A DNA stretch of 64,000 nucleotides from Cannabis sativa (GCF_029168945.1 NC_083603.1:6386001-6450000); one strand, 5' to 3'; positions 21,551 to 33,342 are shown, numbered from the stretch's first letter. The notes: a model not told the origin generated them from the sequence alone. Numbers and translations: made by a program.

Positions 21551-22571
21551 CTTACAATGTCTCATACATGAAGAAGATGTTAGATAATTAACTTGGTTAA
21601 ATATTTGGTGTCATGGAATGTGATGATAACTAACTCAATGCCGGTTGAAGCAGTTGATCTATTTCTACAGATGGAGAGTTGTGAAAAAGAGCCTGATGCA
21701 GTCACAATTGCCCTGTTACTTGGTATAGCTATCTTCATCGATATGTTGATATGAAGAAATTTCGGCCAATACTATTGGAAAATGCTTTATTAGATATGTA
21801 TGTATGCTATGTGTGGTTGTTTAGAAGAAGCAAGTGAAGTATTTAATTAACAGTATGAAGTTTTAGGATGATTTCAGCGTCTTGAATGCAAGATTTGGGT
21901 ATGAGTCCGGATTCTGTTGCTTTTGTATCAGTTCTATGGGCTTGCAGCCATGTTGGATTGCTCGAGGAGGGGAAGTACTACTTTAAGTTGATGATTTACA
22001 AGTATCAAATAGTTCCAGGGCTGAAACTATTCGTGCATGGTTGATTCGAAGAGATGCCAACAGAGCACAACAAAAGAGTTTGGGGGCTTTGTTGAGTGCT
22101 TGCAGTGTTTGCAACCAACATTTATGCGAAACCTGAGAGGTGGCAAGAGGTGACCAGAGTTAGATCAATTATGAATTGAACTCACACCATTGCGTAATGA
22201 GTCATACACTCCAACCAACTAAGTTATAAATATTTGTTTTCAATATACTTAATTTTACTTAAAATAAAACTGAAGTTCGAGGAGTTGATGAAGAGTTGGA
22301 TGTATTGGTAAGAAAAATGAAAGAGATTGATTCTGCTCTCCATGATGTAGAGGAGGAAGACAAGGAGTGTCAACTAGCAATCCATGGTGAAAAGCTTGCA
22401 ATTGTTTGTGAAATTGTGAATTCAGAACTCAGAATTACGAAGAATCTTCGCGTTTGTGGGGACTGTCATACTGCAGCGAAACTGATAACCGAAATGAAAT
22501 TGTTGTAAGAGACACTCATTCTTTCCACCATTTCACAAATGGGTATTTGCTCTTTTGGAGATTACTGGTAA
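21551..22571 (+). pseudogene. PPR-DYW protein fragment (C-terminal half with DYW domain), copy 3
   Basis: In order and in several frames: NVSYMKKMF, SMPVEAVDLFLQMESCEKEP, LLENALLDMY, CGCLEEASEVF, LEEGKYYFKLM, EEMPTEHNKRVWG, then EELDVLVRKMKEI, SALHDVEEEDKEC, EKLAIV, RITKNLRVCGDCHTAAKLI. After a frameshift the DYW tail reads EIVVRDTHSFHHF then GICSFGDYW and TAA at 22569-22571. The HxE and CxxC zinc-deaminase signatures are partly present (CGDCH), but about 100 bp of foreign sequence (22167-22275) and frameshifts rule out function. Confidence 0.87.
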
Positions 22572-23590
22572 ACTTCATCATCATATAGAGTAGTATTTTC
22601 AATTGGATTACATTAGTTGATTGGAAACTTGAACATGTTTTACTCACACTAATTTGTTGATGTGGAAATTATTTATTTATTTTGTAAAAATTTAGATCTT
22701 TTCATCTGTTAAATTGAGGAACATTGATCATTGAACACCTGCGATTGGTTATTTTTTTCTCTCACCAATTTATTATTTGCTTAATAACAATTTGAGATAT
22801 TCAAACTACAAGGAGTTGAAAAAAAAAGTATGAATCCAGAGGCACATAGTTAATGAGTGAGAAGACTAGCATCTTATATTTTGAGCCACTTGCCTTGATG
22901 AAAAGAGAAGTTCAATTATGTTTCAGTTTTAACATTTTTCTGCTTTATTATTTATTAATTTGAATTGAAATAAATTGCAGGTAAAAGGCATATCTAATCC
23001 AGACTTCTTATGGGACTTTTATGTGTAGTAGTAATTCTCTTCATTTTAGATAAGGATGTCTTGTTCACCACAGTCAATGGTAAAAAATAGCCTGATAATT
23101 TATAATGGTTAGATCAAGCTGAAACAATTAGAATAGGCCCTAGCACGAAGTGTGCAGATGGAGTAGGGCTTTCATTCTTCCTATAGAAGAAGGAAGAAGA
23201 AGTACTCTGAAAGATACTGAATAAAGTTTTTCAATTTTTTCATAGAGAAATATTAAAACATAAATATTAAATATCAATAAGAAAGGCATAGGAGAGGCTA
23301 ATAATTTTTTCAATTTTGGTATGCTTACCTTCCGTATAGATGATTAATTTGATGTTTGTTTTTTATGTAATTATTTTCATATTTAGGTATAGATTTGAAA
23401 ATTCTCCTGATAACAATACTAGTGGATGAGAAAGATCCAGCTTGTGGATGAGAATTATAGCAAAGGGAATATAGTTATAGTGCGGTTGGATGAGAAAGAT
23501 GATCGAGTCAACAAAGTTGAAAAACACAAGTGCTCTCCTCTCTCTCTAATCTCTATTGCTTCAACGTCTCAACACTCTACTGCTTTGATA
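22572..23590 (+). promoter_or_regulatory. Upstream region of CNL-C
   Basis: About 1 kb with no gene. The last 150 bp resemble the CNL-A leader (a gtgcggt...gatgagaaagat phrase and a ctctcctctctctc tract), so A and C share a promoter-proximal segment. An in-frame ATG at 23426 would give a 55-residue N-terminal extension not shared by B. Confidence 0.4.
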
Positions 23591-26107
23591 ATGGCAGATC
23601 TAGCTTACATCATAGCTGGAAATGTCTTGGACAAACTGGGTTCTCTTGCTTATGAAGAGGTTAGCTTGGCATGGGGAATGAAACAAGATCTTGACAAGCT
23701 TAAGCTAATCACATTAGCCCTCCAAGATGTGCTCCTGGATGCTGAAACTAAGCAAGAAAAGAATCCACAGCTCAAAAACTGGCTCAATCACCTTAAGGAT
23801 GTGTTCCATGATGCGGTGGATGTGCTCGATGAATTCGAGTGTGAGTTACTGAGGAGACAAGTTGTCAAACAACATGCCTCTTTTGGTAGAAAGGTATGCC
23901 GTTTCTTTTCGCGGTCCAATCCTCTTGTTTATCGTTTTAGTGTTGTTCATCGAGTTAAAGAGATAAGACAACAATTAGATGAGATTGTTAAGAATATGGA
24001 AACATTTCATTTGATCAAAACTCAGCTGCATATGGAACAAAACTCTCTTGTGTTGGAGAATAGAGTGATGACTCACTCTTTTGTTAACCCTTCGGATGTT
24101 ATTGGTAGAGATCGTGAAAAAGAAGAGATCCTAGATATGATATTGATGGATGATCACAAAATTGAGAATCAAATTCCTGTGGTATCTATAATGGGAATTG
24201 GGGGTTTAGGAAAGACTACACTTATCAAATCAGTTTTCAATGATGGGAAAATTGATGAAAAGTTTGATTTGAAGATTTGGGTTTGTGTATCTTTAGATTT
24301 CAATGTCAATACACTAGTGAAAGATGTTATTATGAGTGCAACTAATAATAGAGCTGAGATTAGTAAGTTGACTAATTTAGAGCAGTTGCAAAGACCCTTG
24401 AGTGAGACTTTGAAGGATGAAAAGTTTCTACTTGTGTTGGATGATGTATGGAATGAGGACCCTTTTAAGTGGCAGGAATTTGCGGAGTTGTTATCTGTGG
24501 GATCTAAAGATAGCAAAATTATAGTGACAACACGAAGTAGTAAAGTGGCTTTAATCATGGGTGGAACAGAAGCTTATGAATTGAAGGGCCTACCTAAGAA
24601 GGATTCTTTGTCTCTGTTTTTCAAGTATGCATTTCGAGGTGAAGAAGACGCATCAAAATATCATGAACTCAAAAGAATTGGTGAAGAAATTGTGGAAAAG
24701 TGTAGCGGGGTTCCTTTGGCGTTGAAGACTTTGGGCAGTCTCCTTCAGTTGAAGACTGAAGCTCATGAGTGGAAAACTGTAAGAGATAGTAAAATTTGGG
24801 AGTTAGAACGAGAAAAAGGTCGCATTTTACCTGCATTACGGTTAAGTTACAATGCAATGTCTCCATCTTTGAGACAGTGTTTTGCTTATTGCTCAACTTT
24901 CGAAGAGGATAGTTTGATGGAAAGCATTTATTTGATTAGTATTTGGATGGCACTTGGAATCCTTCCTTCACCTGAAAACAAAGAGGACCTCGAAGATATC
25001 GGTTACTCATGCTTTGTAGAGTTGTGCGACAGATCTTTATTTCAAGTTGATCCTGATGAAGATTATTTTGAAATCTCCCAAGAGTTCAGAGTGCATGATT
25101 TAATTCACAACCTTGCATGCTCAATAACCCAAAATGAGTGCTCAATTGTAAATTCCAATGACGATAGAGAGATTTCTGATACGGTAAGATATTTAAGAGT
25201 TGTTATCAATGAGAATAACTTAAAAAAGTTGAGTAAGCTAAAGAAACTAAAGAGTATTCATGTTAAGCTTACCGGAGATGAGAAGGATGAAGTTGTGCAG
25301 TTATTCCTTTCTACATGCATCTCAACATTCAAGCACTTACGAGTGTTTGATTTGTCAGATTTATCTTTTGAGGTGTTGCCTAATTCTATTGGGACCATGA
25401 AGCAGTTGAGATATCTTAACTTGAACAATAATGAAATTATGAAGAGACTACCTGATTCAATTTGCAAGTTGCAAAGTTTGCAAACTTTGATTCTTGCTGG
25501 ATGTGTGGAGCTTGAGGAAATACCCAAGGATATAGGGAATTTGGTAAGCCTAAGGACTCTTATGTTAACCACAAAGCAGAGCTTTTTGGCAGAGGGTGGA
25601 ATTGGACGCTTGAAGTCTCTTCGTTTATTGGGTATTTGTGGGTGTGAAAATTTGAAAGCCTTGCCGAATGACTTGATAAATTGCACTGCATTACGTTCTC
25701 TCATAATAGATCGTTGTGATCAACTCAACTTGGCAAGTGAATTTATTGATAAAGATGTTAAGTTGAGGCTTGACAGATTTCTTATTTTTGAATTACCACA
25801 GACAACTGATCTGCCCCAATGGCTCCAACAAGCTGCTAACACCCTACAAAAGTTATATATTATAGATTGTCCCAAATTATCGAGATTGCCGGAGTGGCTG
25901 CCAAAACTTACGTCACTTGAGAAGCTTGTGATTAAGGAGTGTCCAGAATTGTTGTCTCTTCCTGATGGGATGGAAGGCCTCACTTCCCTCACACATTTGA
26001 AGATTGAAGATTGTGATGCATTACAGGAAGCATGCAAAGAAGAAGTAGGCTCAGATTGGCATAAAATTGCTCATGTTCCCAATCGTATTATTGGTGAAGC
26101 TGATTGA
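23591..26107 (+). CDS. CC-NBS-LRR disease resistance protein (RGA2/RGA3-like), CNL-C
   Basis: An 838-aa single-exon CNL. The CC domain has DAVDVLDEFE; the NB-ARC has GIGGLGKTT, IWVCVSLDF, LDDVW, GVPLAL, CFAYCSTF and VHD in place of MHD; about 12 LRRs follow, ending in IPNRIIGEAD. MADLAY is taken as the start because A and B begin there. The 5' half is closest to A, and the 3' half is nearly identical to D (from about 24560 / 39480 on). A 3'-UTR intron is likely: gaaagag|gtatgc at about 26133 to gtgtacag|gtcctctg near 26342. It is intact. Confidence 0.95.
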   Translation: MADLAYIIAGNVLDKLGSLAYEEVSLAWGMKQDLDKLKLITLALQDVLLDAETKQEKNPQLKNWLNHLKDVFHDAVDVLDEFECELLRRQVVKQHASFGRKVCRFFSRSNPLVYRFSVVHRVKEIRQQLDEIVKNMETFHLIKTQLHMEQNSLVLENRVMTHSFVNPSDVIGRDREKEEILDMILMDDHKIENQIPVVSIMGIGGLGKTTLIKSVFNDGKIDEKFDLKIWVCVSLDFNVNTLVKDVIMSATNNRAEISKLTNLEQLQRPLSETLKDEKFLLVLDDVWNEDPFKWQEFAELLSVGSKDSKIIVTTRSSKVALIMGGTEAYELKGLPKKDSLSLFFKYAFRGEEDASKYHELKRIGEEIVEKCSGVPLALKTLGSLLQLKTEAHEWKTVRDSKIWELEREKGRILPALRLSYNAMSPSLRQCFAYCSTFEEDSLMESIYLISIWMALGILPSPENKEDLEDIGYSCFVELCDRSLFQVDPDEDYFEISQEFRVHDLIHNLACSITQNECSIVNSNDDREISDTVRYLRVVINENNLKKLSKLKKLKSIHVKLTGDEKDEVVQLFLSTCISTFKHLRVFDLSDLSFEVLPNSIGTMKQLRYLNLNNNEIMKRLPDSICKLQSLQTLILAGCVELEEIPKDIGNLVSLRTLMLTTKQSFLAEGGIGRLKSLRLLGICGCENLKALPNDLINCTALRSLIIDRCDQLNLASEFIDKDVKLRLDRFLIFELPQTTDLPQWLQQAANTLQKLYIIDCPKLSRLPEWLPKLTSLEKLVIKECPELLSLPDGMEGLTSLTHLKIEDCDALQEACKEEVGSDWHKIAHVPNRIIGEAD

Positions 26108-26720
26108 TCATCACGAGGAGAAGGAAGAAAGAGGTATGCATCTACTTTTGTTGTTGATGTATACATACATACATACATTACATACATGGTATGGTATGGT
26201 ATGTACTCATGTTCCCTGTTCCATTCATGTTTGTTGATATTAATTAGTATTTTATAACAGAGAGGAATGTATAGTTATCATGATTAATTTTTTTTTTTTT
26301 GTTATGCTAATATATGTATGTTTGTGTTTGTGTGTGTACAGGTCCTCTGTTCTTTTCCCTAAAGTGATTAAGTTCATGAAGTTGGTATCTCTTTTGTCAA
26401 CATGTTCAACTAAGATTTAAGTATTGTGATTACTTTTGGCATTATCTTAGTGCATGAATAATTGTTGCTACTATATTTTTCTATTTGATGTTGAATAATG
26501 TAATTATTGCTATATACAAACCTCATGTGTTAAGATGAAACAAATCATAGGCAAAATAAAATAATGTATGCAATTTAATAACCAATATATTCTCCTCCAA
26601 CCTAAAATTTGACAGACTTTCAGCTAAAATCTTAACACTGTGCTTTATTTTTATTTTTTTGAGAACAATAGTATTGCAACTGAATTCTAAATTATGTAAT
26701 TTTTTGATATTATTTTAAAT
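26108..26720 (+). other. CNL-C 3' UTR and flank
   Basis: tacatacatacatac and ggtatggtatggtat runs, then sequence shared with the CNL-D 3' flank (about 41095-41380). There is a likely 3'-UTR intron. Nothing else is seen. Confidence 0.55.
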
Positions 26721-27452
26721 TAAGTGTTCATTGGATCACATCCAATGGATTTGGACCCATCCGATCCAATCCAATTATTTATTGGATATTGGATTTTGCC
26801 ATCCAATCTAATCCAATTGAATTGAGTCATCCGATCCGATCCGATCCAATAGATGTATTGGATTGGATCGGTTCCATCCATTGGATGCTTTGACTGGTTT
26901 TTTTATTGAAATGGATTGGATCCAATGGATGAATCCAATCCATTTTAGCTGATTTCATTAAAAATAAAAAATATATGAAAAAATATAAGTTAGAACCTAA
27001 TAATTCAATAATAAACAATAGTTTAATCCAAATCCAACCTAATTTTCATGATCTCATAATAAAAATATAACACAAATCTAACTTAATAAGCAAAAGTCTT
27101 AATAAACAAGTCCAATACATCAAATGCGAATATTATATAAAATATTAAATCAATGTGTGTAGGTGCAGTAAAATCTAGTAATAATTAATATATTTTTTTA
27201 AAACAAAATAATTAAATGTATAAAATTATAAATATTAAATATGATTGGATGGACATTGGATGATATTAGATTGGATGGGTTCGGTTATCCATTGGATCGG
27301 ATGTCTCAACCAACATCTGATCCGATCAAATTGAATTTTTAAAATTTGCATCCGATCCGATCCAATTATGATTGGATATCCGATTTTATTGGATCGGTTG
27401 GGATTTGATCGGTCAGTTGGGATTAGATCGGATGACTTTCTGCACACCTCTA
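26721..27452. mobile_element. hAT-like non-autonomous element (about 732 bp)
   Basis: The ends TAAGTGTTCATTGGATC and TGCACACCTCTA are weak inverted repeats. Both ends carry dense ccgatccaatcc / ggattggatcgg arrays, the same style as the elements at 20035 and 30153. No clean target duplication is visible, so it is older or its borders have eroded. Confidence 0.65.
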
Positions 27453-27769
27453 AATTATTCTTTTATCTATATAGTGTTTTATTATTTTAAATTACATTAC
27501 ATTGCAACTAGTCTTAGTTTTAGTGTTCTTCATAGTTTTATTAGGTAGTTAGGTACTAATAGTTATAATTCTTAAATTACTTGTATATCAATACTCCTTT
27601 GTCTATATAGATTTGTTGATGGTAAGGGATCATCTATTGCTAACAATCAAATGCAACTGTGACAAGACCAGGGCTTGGCTTTGGGCTTTGGATTAATTTT
27701 ACATAAATAAAAAAAATGAAATGGGCTGAATATTAAAAGGAAAAAAAAATTAAAGGACTGAATATAGAT

Positions 27770-27895
27770 CAAAACCCTCCAATGCATGGCAATAGGGAGA
27801 TGATGACTCTGTAATTGGGAAGGGAGGTTTAGGGAAGACCACACTTATCAAATCAGTATACAATGATGATGCAATTAAAGAAAAGTTTGATTTCG
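27770..27895 (+). pseudogene. Isolated NBS (P-loop) fragment of a CNL gene
   Basis: Two adjoining pieces match CNL-D: PMHGNREM (linker before NB-ARC) and, after an internal deletion, GLGKTTLIKSVYNDDAIKEK (P-loop region). The match ends at FDF, with unrelated sequence after. It shows that a further D-type CNL once existed or was partly copied here. Confidence 0.8.
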
Positions 27896-28213
27896 ATGGC
27901 TTAGGATGGTGGTGGGTGAGACTGGTGTGGTTGGAGGAAGAAGACTAGGGGGGTCGGGTGTGGCTGGAGGAAGAAGGCAAGGAGAAAAAATTAAAAAAAA
28001 TATATTTTACAATCACAGAAACTGAATGAAATTAGACAAAAGTCTTTAAATCCAACAATCTCAATAGTTCATGGTGCATTTTTAACGACCTTAAAAGTTC
28101 AAGGGGCATGATTTCGTACATATAGGAACCAAAAATCCTAATTAAACCAAATATCATAATAATATTTTCATTACAATTTTTATTCCATTATATTACTATT
28201 CATATTACTATAT
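27896..28213. other. Spacer with half of a MITE
   Basis: 28045-28143 matches the 3' half of the inverted-repeat MITE at 58110-58500 (ccaacaatctcaatagttca; gaccttaaaagttcaagggg; aaaaatcctaatta). The other half is missing. The rest is unassigned. Confidence 0.6.
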
Positions 28214-28218
28214 ATTCC

Positions 28219-29578
28219 TGATAAAGGCTCAAATTGATACATTCTAAGCCTTTATTTGTGCACATATAATTAATATAAATTAAATATTCTTTATTTTTAA
28301 TGATAAATTTATTTCAATTAGAAATGTTTAATTTATTTTAAGTTTTGTGTCAAATTTCAGATTTGGAGTAGCCTTGATAAACTTAAAAATTTAGATGAAA
28401 ATGATTGGATATCATAAGTGCTAAGTCAACACTTTCATGGATATAATATTCACACTAACTAGAGGAAATAAGTCCAAACGTTATTATTTTCAATCAAGAC
28501 AATCATGGACTTCTCCACAAAGTATCCAAGACCATAATATCATTTCATCAAGTGATTGGGCTATGCGCTCCAACAATTAATTGGTCTCTATCATGGGCTT
28601 CCTTTCTAGCCCAATAACTTAGGTACTGGCTCAAGACCACGTCCCTTCAGGTAGCACCAAGATCCCTTCACTTCGCCAAGTTTCCAAGTCGTGGTCCACT
28701 CCAGCACTTGCCATGATTGTGACATCTCATTAATATCAATTGCACTAGCCATTTCTACACCTTGCCGAGTTCGTAGAAGCATTTCCCCACTATTCATACA
28801 CGTTCATTATTACGTTGGGATCAATTGTCTCTATAAATAAGAGCCAAATCCAATGTAAAAGGCATCAGATTTTTAGAGTGAAAAATACAATTTGTCATTT
28901 TTTTATTTTTCTTTTATTATTTTAGTTTACTTATTTTATGTGACAAAAAATGAGTGAACTAGAGTAGTAATATTGGTGAGGTTAGAGTGTAGCTATTGTA
29001 CCTTTTATTCTTAATATTGATATTGATTCTTTTGTGCTTCATCTCCATATCTCATTTATTTAATTGTTCTTCATCTTCTAATTTTTCTTCCAAATTTAAT
29101 AGTATCTTTTATATAAGTTCAGTCATACTTTTCTTATGTAAGTTAGGCTATTAATATTTTGGTATATTTATTATATTTTATGTCGTTTACTGCATTCTGC
29201 CAATAGTGGTATTTTGTCGATTTATGATATATAATATGATATGTTGTTAAGTTAGAGGTGAGATTCAATTTATTCAAGATTATTAAATTTGTGTTCATAA
29301 TATATATATATATCTTCCAGTTGTAATTAATGGTGTAGAATTACAACTGTGTTTTGAATTAATATCGGTATTAGAATAAGATTTGCATAACTACATTTCT
29401 ACCTTACCAAACTCTTTATTTGATCAACTTTTTCACCTCATCATTTCATTATTTTTAATTCATTCCAATTTCTATCTTTTTCTATTTATACTAATTTTTA
29501 GTAGTAATTTGCCTCCCTGTGGATACGACATAGCCCGTTTACTACCGCGACCGCAATGTAACTAATTGGGCGATATCA
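28219..29578. mobile_element. Solo LTR (1360 bp)
   Basis: It begins TGATAAAGGCTC and ends GGGCGATATCA; the terminal 5-mers TGATA/TATCA are inverted repeats. A perfect 5-bp target duplication ATTCC (28214-28218 and 29579-29583) flanks it. TATAAATA at 28832-28839 is a fitting promoter, and 'ctgtggatacgacatagccc' near the end resembles long Ty3/gypsy LTRs. No internal retrotransposon sequence remains. Family assignment is tentative. Confidence 0.87.
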
Positions 29579-29583
29579 ATTCC

Positions 29584-29928
29584 CATTACATTATATTACA
29601 TTACTTCAAAGCAAACAAAACAAAACTTGAGAAGAATTAAGAATAGTATCACTTATATTTCTTCAACTATATATAACTTCATTGTAGAAGATTTTGCTAT
29701 GAAGCCAATTAACATTTTAGAATAAGGAATGGTTTTTAACGTTGCATACACTCCAAAAAAAAAGTCATTCTTTACTTGTGTACAAAATATTATAAAATTG
29801 TCACATAAGGAATAATAATTTGTATATATATACATATAGACAAATAATTGCACTAGAACATTTCTTTCTCACCACTACCCACAAATATTGTTGTGAAGAA
29901 AGAAAATTAAATCACTTGTTCTTTCAAT
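29584..29928 (+). promoter_or_regulatory. Upstream region of CNL-D
   Basis: 345 bp of AT-rich sequence between the solo LTR and the CNL-D start. Nothing else is recognisable. Confidence 0.4.
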
Positions 29929-30152
29929 ATGGCTGAGCTAGTTTCAAGTATAGCTTTAAATGTGTTGAATAAGCTAGCTTCCCTTTCTTATGAGGAGCTT
30001 AACATGGCATGGGGCATGAAAGATGACCTCAAAAAGCTTCAACAAATCATGTCTAACCTCGGAGATGTGCTCGTTGATGCGGAAAGTAAGCAAGGAAAAA
30101 GTAGAGAGCTTAAAAACTGGCTCGCTCAACTTAAACATGTTTTTGATGACGC

Positions 30153-30925
30153 TAGGGGTGTTCATCCGATCCGATCCGCACTTTTTTGGTCAAACAATAT
30201 CCAATCCGCACTAAGTGCGGATTTCATATTTTGGATCCAATCCGATCCGCATAATAGTTTAAATCCGATCCAATCCAATCCGCAATAGTGCGGATTGGAT
30301 CGGTTATTTTGGATCGGTTATTTTGGATCGGTTATTTTGGATCGGTTATTTTTTTAATAATAAATTATTTAATATTTCATAGAAAAAAAATTAAAATAAG
30401 ACTATTGTTTCTTAATCTCCAATAATAATCTATTTCCATCTCCATTTATATATAAATCAAACCCATATACATATATGTCAATATATAATTTACACTAAAA
30501 TATATATGTATTTATTACTAAAATAAATAAGTTAGTATATATATATATATTTAAATTTGTGTGTATGTGTCTATGTGAATAGAATAATTTTTCTAGTGTT
30601 TTTAATTATAAAACAAATATAATACACTAACTCAATATATTACTAAAAAAGATTAATAAATTAGAAGTATGTGTTTTTTTTTAATATTACTAGAAAATTA
30701 ATATATATTATATATTATAATTTTTTAAAAATATATATAATTAAGTGCGGATTGGATTGGATCGGTTACTTTTTGAGGTCAAACAACATCCAATCCGCAC
30801 AAGTGCGGATTTTAGATTTTTCAATCCAATCCAATCCGCGCAAGTGCGGATATCCGCATTTTGCGGATTGGATTGGATTGGATCGTGCGGATTGGATTGG
30901 ATCGGATACTTAGTGAACACTCCTA
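30153..30925. mobile_element. Non-autonomous hAT element in CNL-D exon 1 (773 bp)
   Basis: Ends TAGGGGTGTTCA and TGAACACTCCTA (11 of 12 paired), with perfect 8-bp target duplication GATGACGC (30145-30152 and 30926-30933). The two duplications are the CNL codons for DDA. Subterminal aatccgcac / gattggattggat arrays mark the same family as 20035-20663. Confidence 0.96.
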
Positions 30926-31012
30926 GATGACGCAATCGATGTGCTCGATGAATTTGAGTGCAAAATACTGAGGAGACAAGTTGTAAAAGAACATGGCTCT
31001 TTTTGTAGAAAG

Positions 31013-32119
31013 GTACGTACCTTAATTATTAGCATAGCTCAATTTTTTCCTCAATTCAAATTTCTTAACAATTGGTATTTTACAAATATTAATAATTAAT
31101 GTGTACTTAGTCCATATGATAATTAACTCAAAAATACTTCAACCTTTTATTTTTTAAAATGGAATATTATAATATTCTAAATTCAAAATATCAAATTCCT
31201 TTTACATTGTCATTATTAAATACATAAATCAAAAATAATTTTGACTTTTTTTCTCTCCAACTCAAATAAAATAATTAATTCCAAAATTAATCCTTTTTAT
31301 TTTTCACCTCATAAATTTAGAAATAATATATTTATTCAAATCAAAATTAATAATTAATAGTTAATTCCATAATTAATCATTGAACCTCATTTATCGTAAA
31401 AATATGTTTGACCCGACGAAAAAAATTCTCCTATAATTGTCAAATTACCATGTATCAACTCTTACCTTAATATGATGTTGATAGAGCCACCTTGAGAACT
31501 TCTGAACCTATAATTTCAAACTCTAATAAATATTGTATTATTACTAATTAAAACTTTTTGATTAAATAATTATATATGTATAAATTAATCTCATAATTAC
31601 TCCATTATAAATATGATATTGTACTCTTGATAATTATAGATGTATATATATTTACATAGAACTTTATTAAAGAATAAAGTGTCCTATGATCATTACATTC
31701 ATTCTAATCCCATATTAATGGTTCATAATTAAAGGAAATAAAATTACTATTTTACCATTTTAATTATATATATTTTGTTCCTGATTGAGATTTTTGGTAA
31801 CTTAACTAATAATTATAAAATAAAGAAAAATAGAGCTTAAAATGAAATGAGATGAAAATTTTTACGTGATTCAGGCGTTAATGAATCTTAATACATGAAT
31901 CAATTGTTGCCTCGTCTTGGCTTAAGAACAAAATTAGGAATCCTTTTACAAGGTGTTGCTTTATTCATAAGAAAAGGCACCCTTGGGCCTTGATTAGCAA
32001 GGGGCCACTTAATTAAAAAGTTTAGTGAAACAATATTTTTCCTTGTAATGAGACTATTATAATAATAAACAAAGTATTTCCATTGGGCCCAATTGGAGAG
32101 GACCAACTAGGGTGGTAAG
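31013..32119 (+). other. CNL-D intron, 5' part
   Basis: Begins GTACGTACC, a strong donor. AT-rich, with no recognised gene. 31880-32110 may be an eroded retroelement edge but could not be assigned. Confidence 0.5.
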
Positions 32120-32835
32120 TAAGGATGGATGCGACTTGTCTTTCGATTTCTGTTTTCTCAAGAACACACACCCAGTTCTTAAACTGTAGCACATCATTAT
32201 CTGAGATAGTGAAGTCTTTAGCCTTGCCTGGTAAGGCCTCTTTCCAATGTAGATTGGAGTGTTATATTGGAAAGTCTTCTTACCACAAACTTAATACCAG
32301 CCTCGGTCATGTCTAAAGCCAACTGTGGAGAAATCTGCATCAAACTGTATACTTGTCCTTGACCTTTCTAACTAAGGGCATCATCTACAACGTTGACCTT
32401 TCTAAAGTGATAAGTAAATTCCCAATCATAATATTTTACCAACTCTATCCAGCGTCTTTGCTCATAAATCTTTACGAGTGAAGAAATACTTGAGACTCTT
32501 ATGATCAGTGTATATCTCACACTTTTTACTGTATAAATAGTGTCTTAACTCCTTGAGTGCAAACACGGCTGCTGCCAAGTTATGAGTTGGGTATCGTTTT
32601 TCATACTCCTTTAACTGTCAAGAGGCACAGGCAAGTATTTTCCCAACTTGTATTTAAAACACAACCTAGGCCCTACCTTGAAGCATCACAAATATACAAC
32701 AAATGTTTTTCTTATCTAAGGAAGAGTACACAACTACAGTGATCAATTTCTCCTGAAATGTTTTCTCGCAACTGTCACTCAAAACAAACTTTAGATTCTT
32801 CTTGGTTAGTTTTTTATAAGGGCAGTGTTGTAAGT
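32120..32835 (-). mobile_element. Ty3/gypsy retrotransposon remnant (RT end and RNase H)
   Basis: Minus-strand pieces read [20 protein letters not shown] and [11 protein letters not shown], then RRWIELVKYYDWEF and KVNVVDDALS, the RNase H core and following linker of plant Ty3/gypsy (chromovirus-like) polyproteins. Upstream, LTKKNLKFVLSDSCEKTFQE and [21 protein letters not shown] pieces appear with stops. No LTRs are found; it is a decayed internal fragment inside the CNL-D intron. Confidence 0.8.
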
Positions 32836-33337
32836 TCAGAATGACAAAAGTAATTATTTTTGTAGTTAATTTTGCTTGTAGTTACCTTTTCCTTGTGAAT
32901 AAGTAGAGGAGGTGGTAAATGATTCAAAAAGATTTTATTAATACTTTATTCATTTTTCTTTCTCTCTCTTGTTTATGCTTTATAAATTTTATATTTAAAA
33001 ATGATACTTTCATAAATACTTAAAAATGACAAAAAATAATTAAAAATACAGAACTATAATTTCTTTCAATATTTTTACTAATTTGACTTTGTTGTTTTAC
33101 AAAAAACACTAATTGTTTATTTTTACGTTGTTTTCACAATAACATTATATTATGTAGTTTGTATGTTATTTTTACATTGCTTTTATATTTATACTATTTT
33201 ATTAACATATTGTTTTCATGAGGTTTGTAAAAAAATATAATGAAAATATATGTAAGAAAAGTAAAACATAGTCCCTAAAAATGTAAAAGAGAAAAAAATT
33301 GTCATTTTAGGAACTTTTTTTACGAAAATCCCATAAA
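32836..33337. other. AT-rich spacer in CNL-D intron
   Basis: No gene or clear repeat end is seen. Confidence 0.5.
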
Positions 33338-33342
33338 AAATA

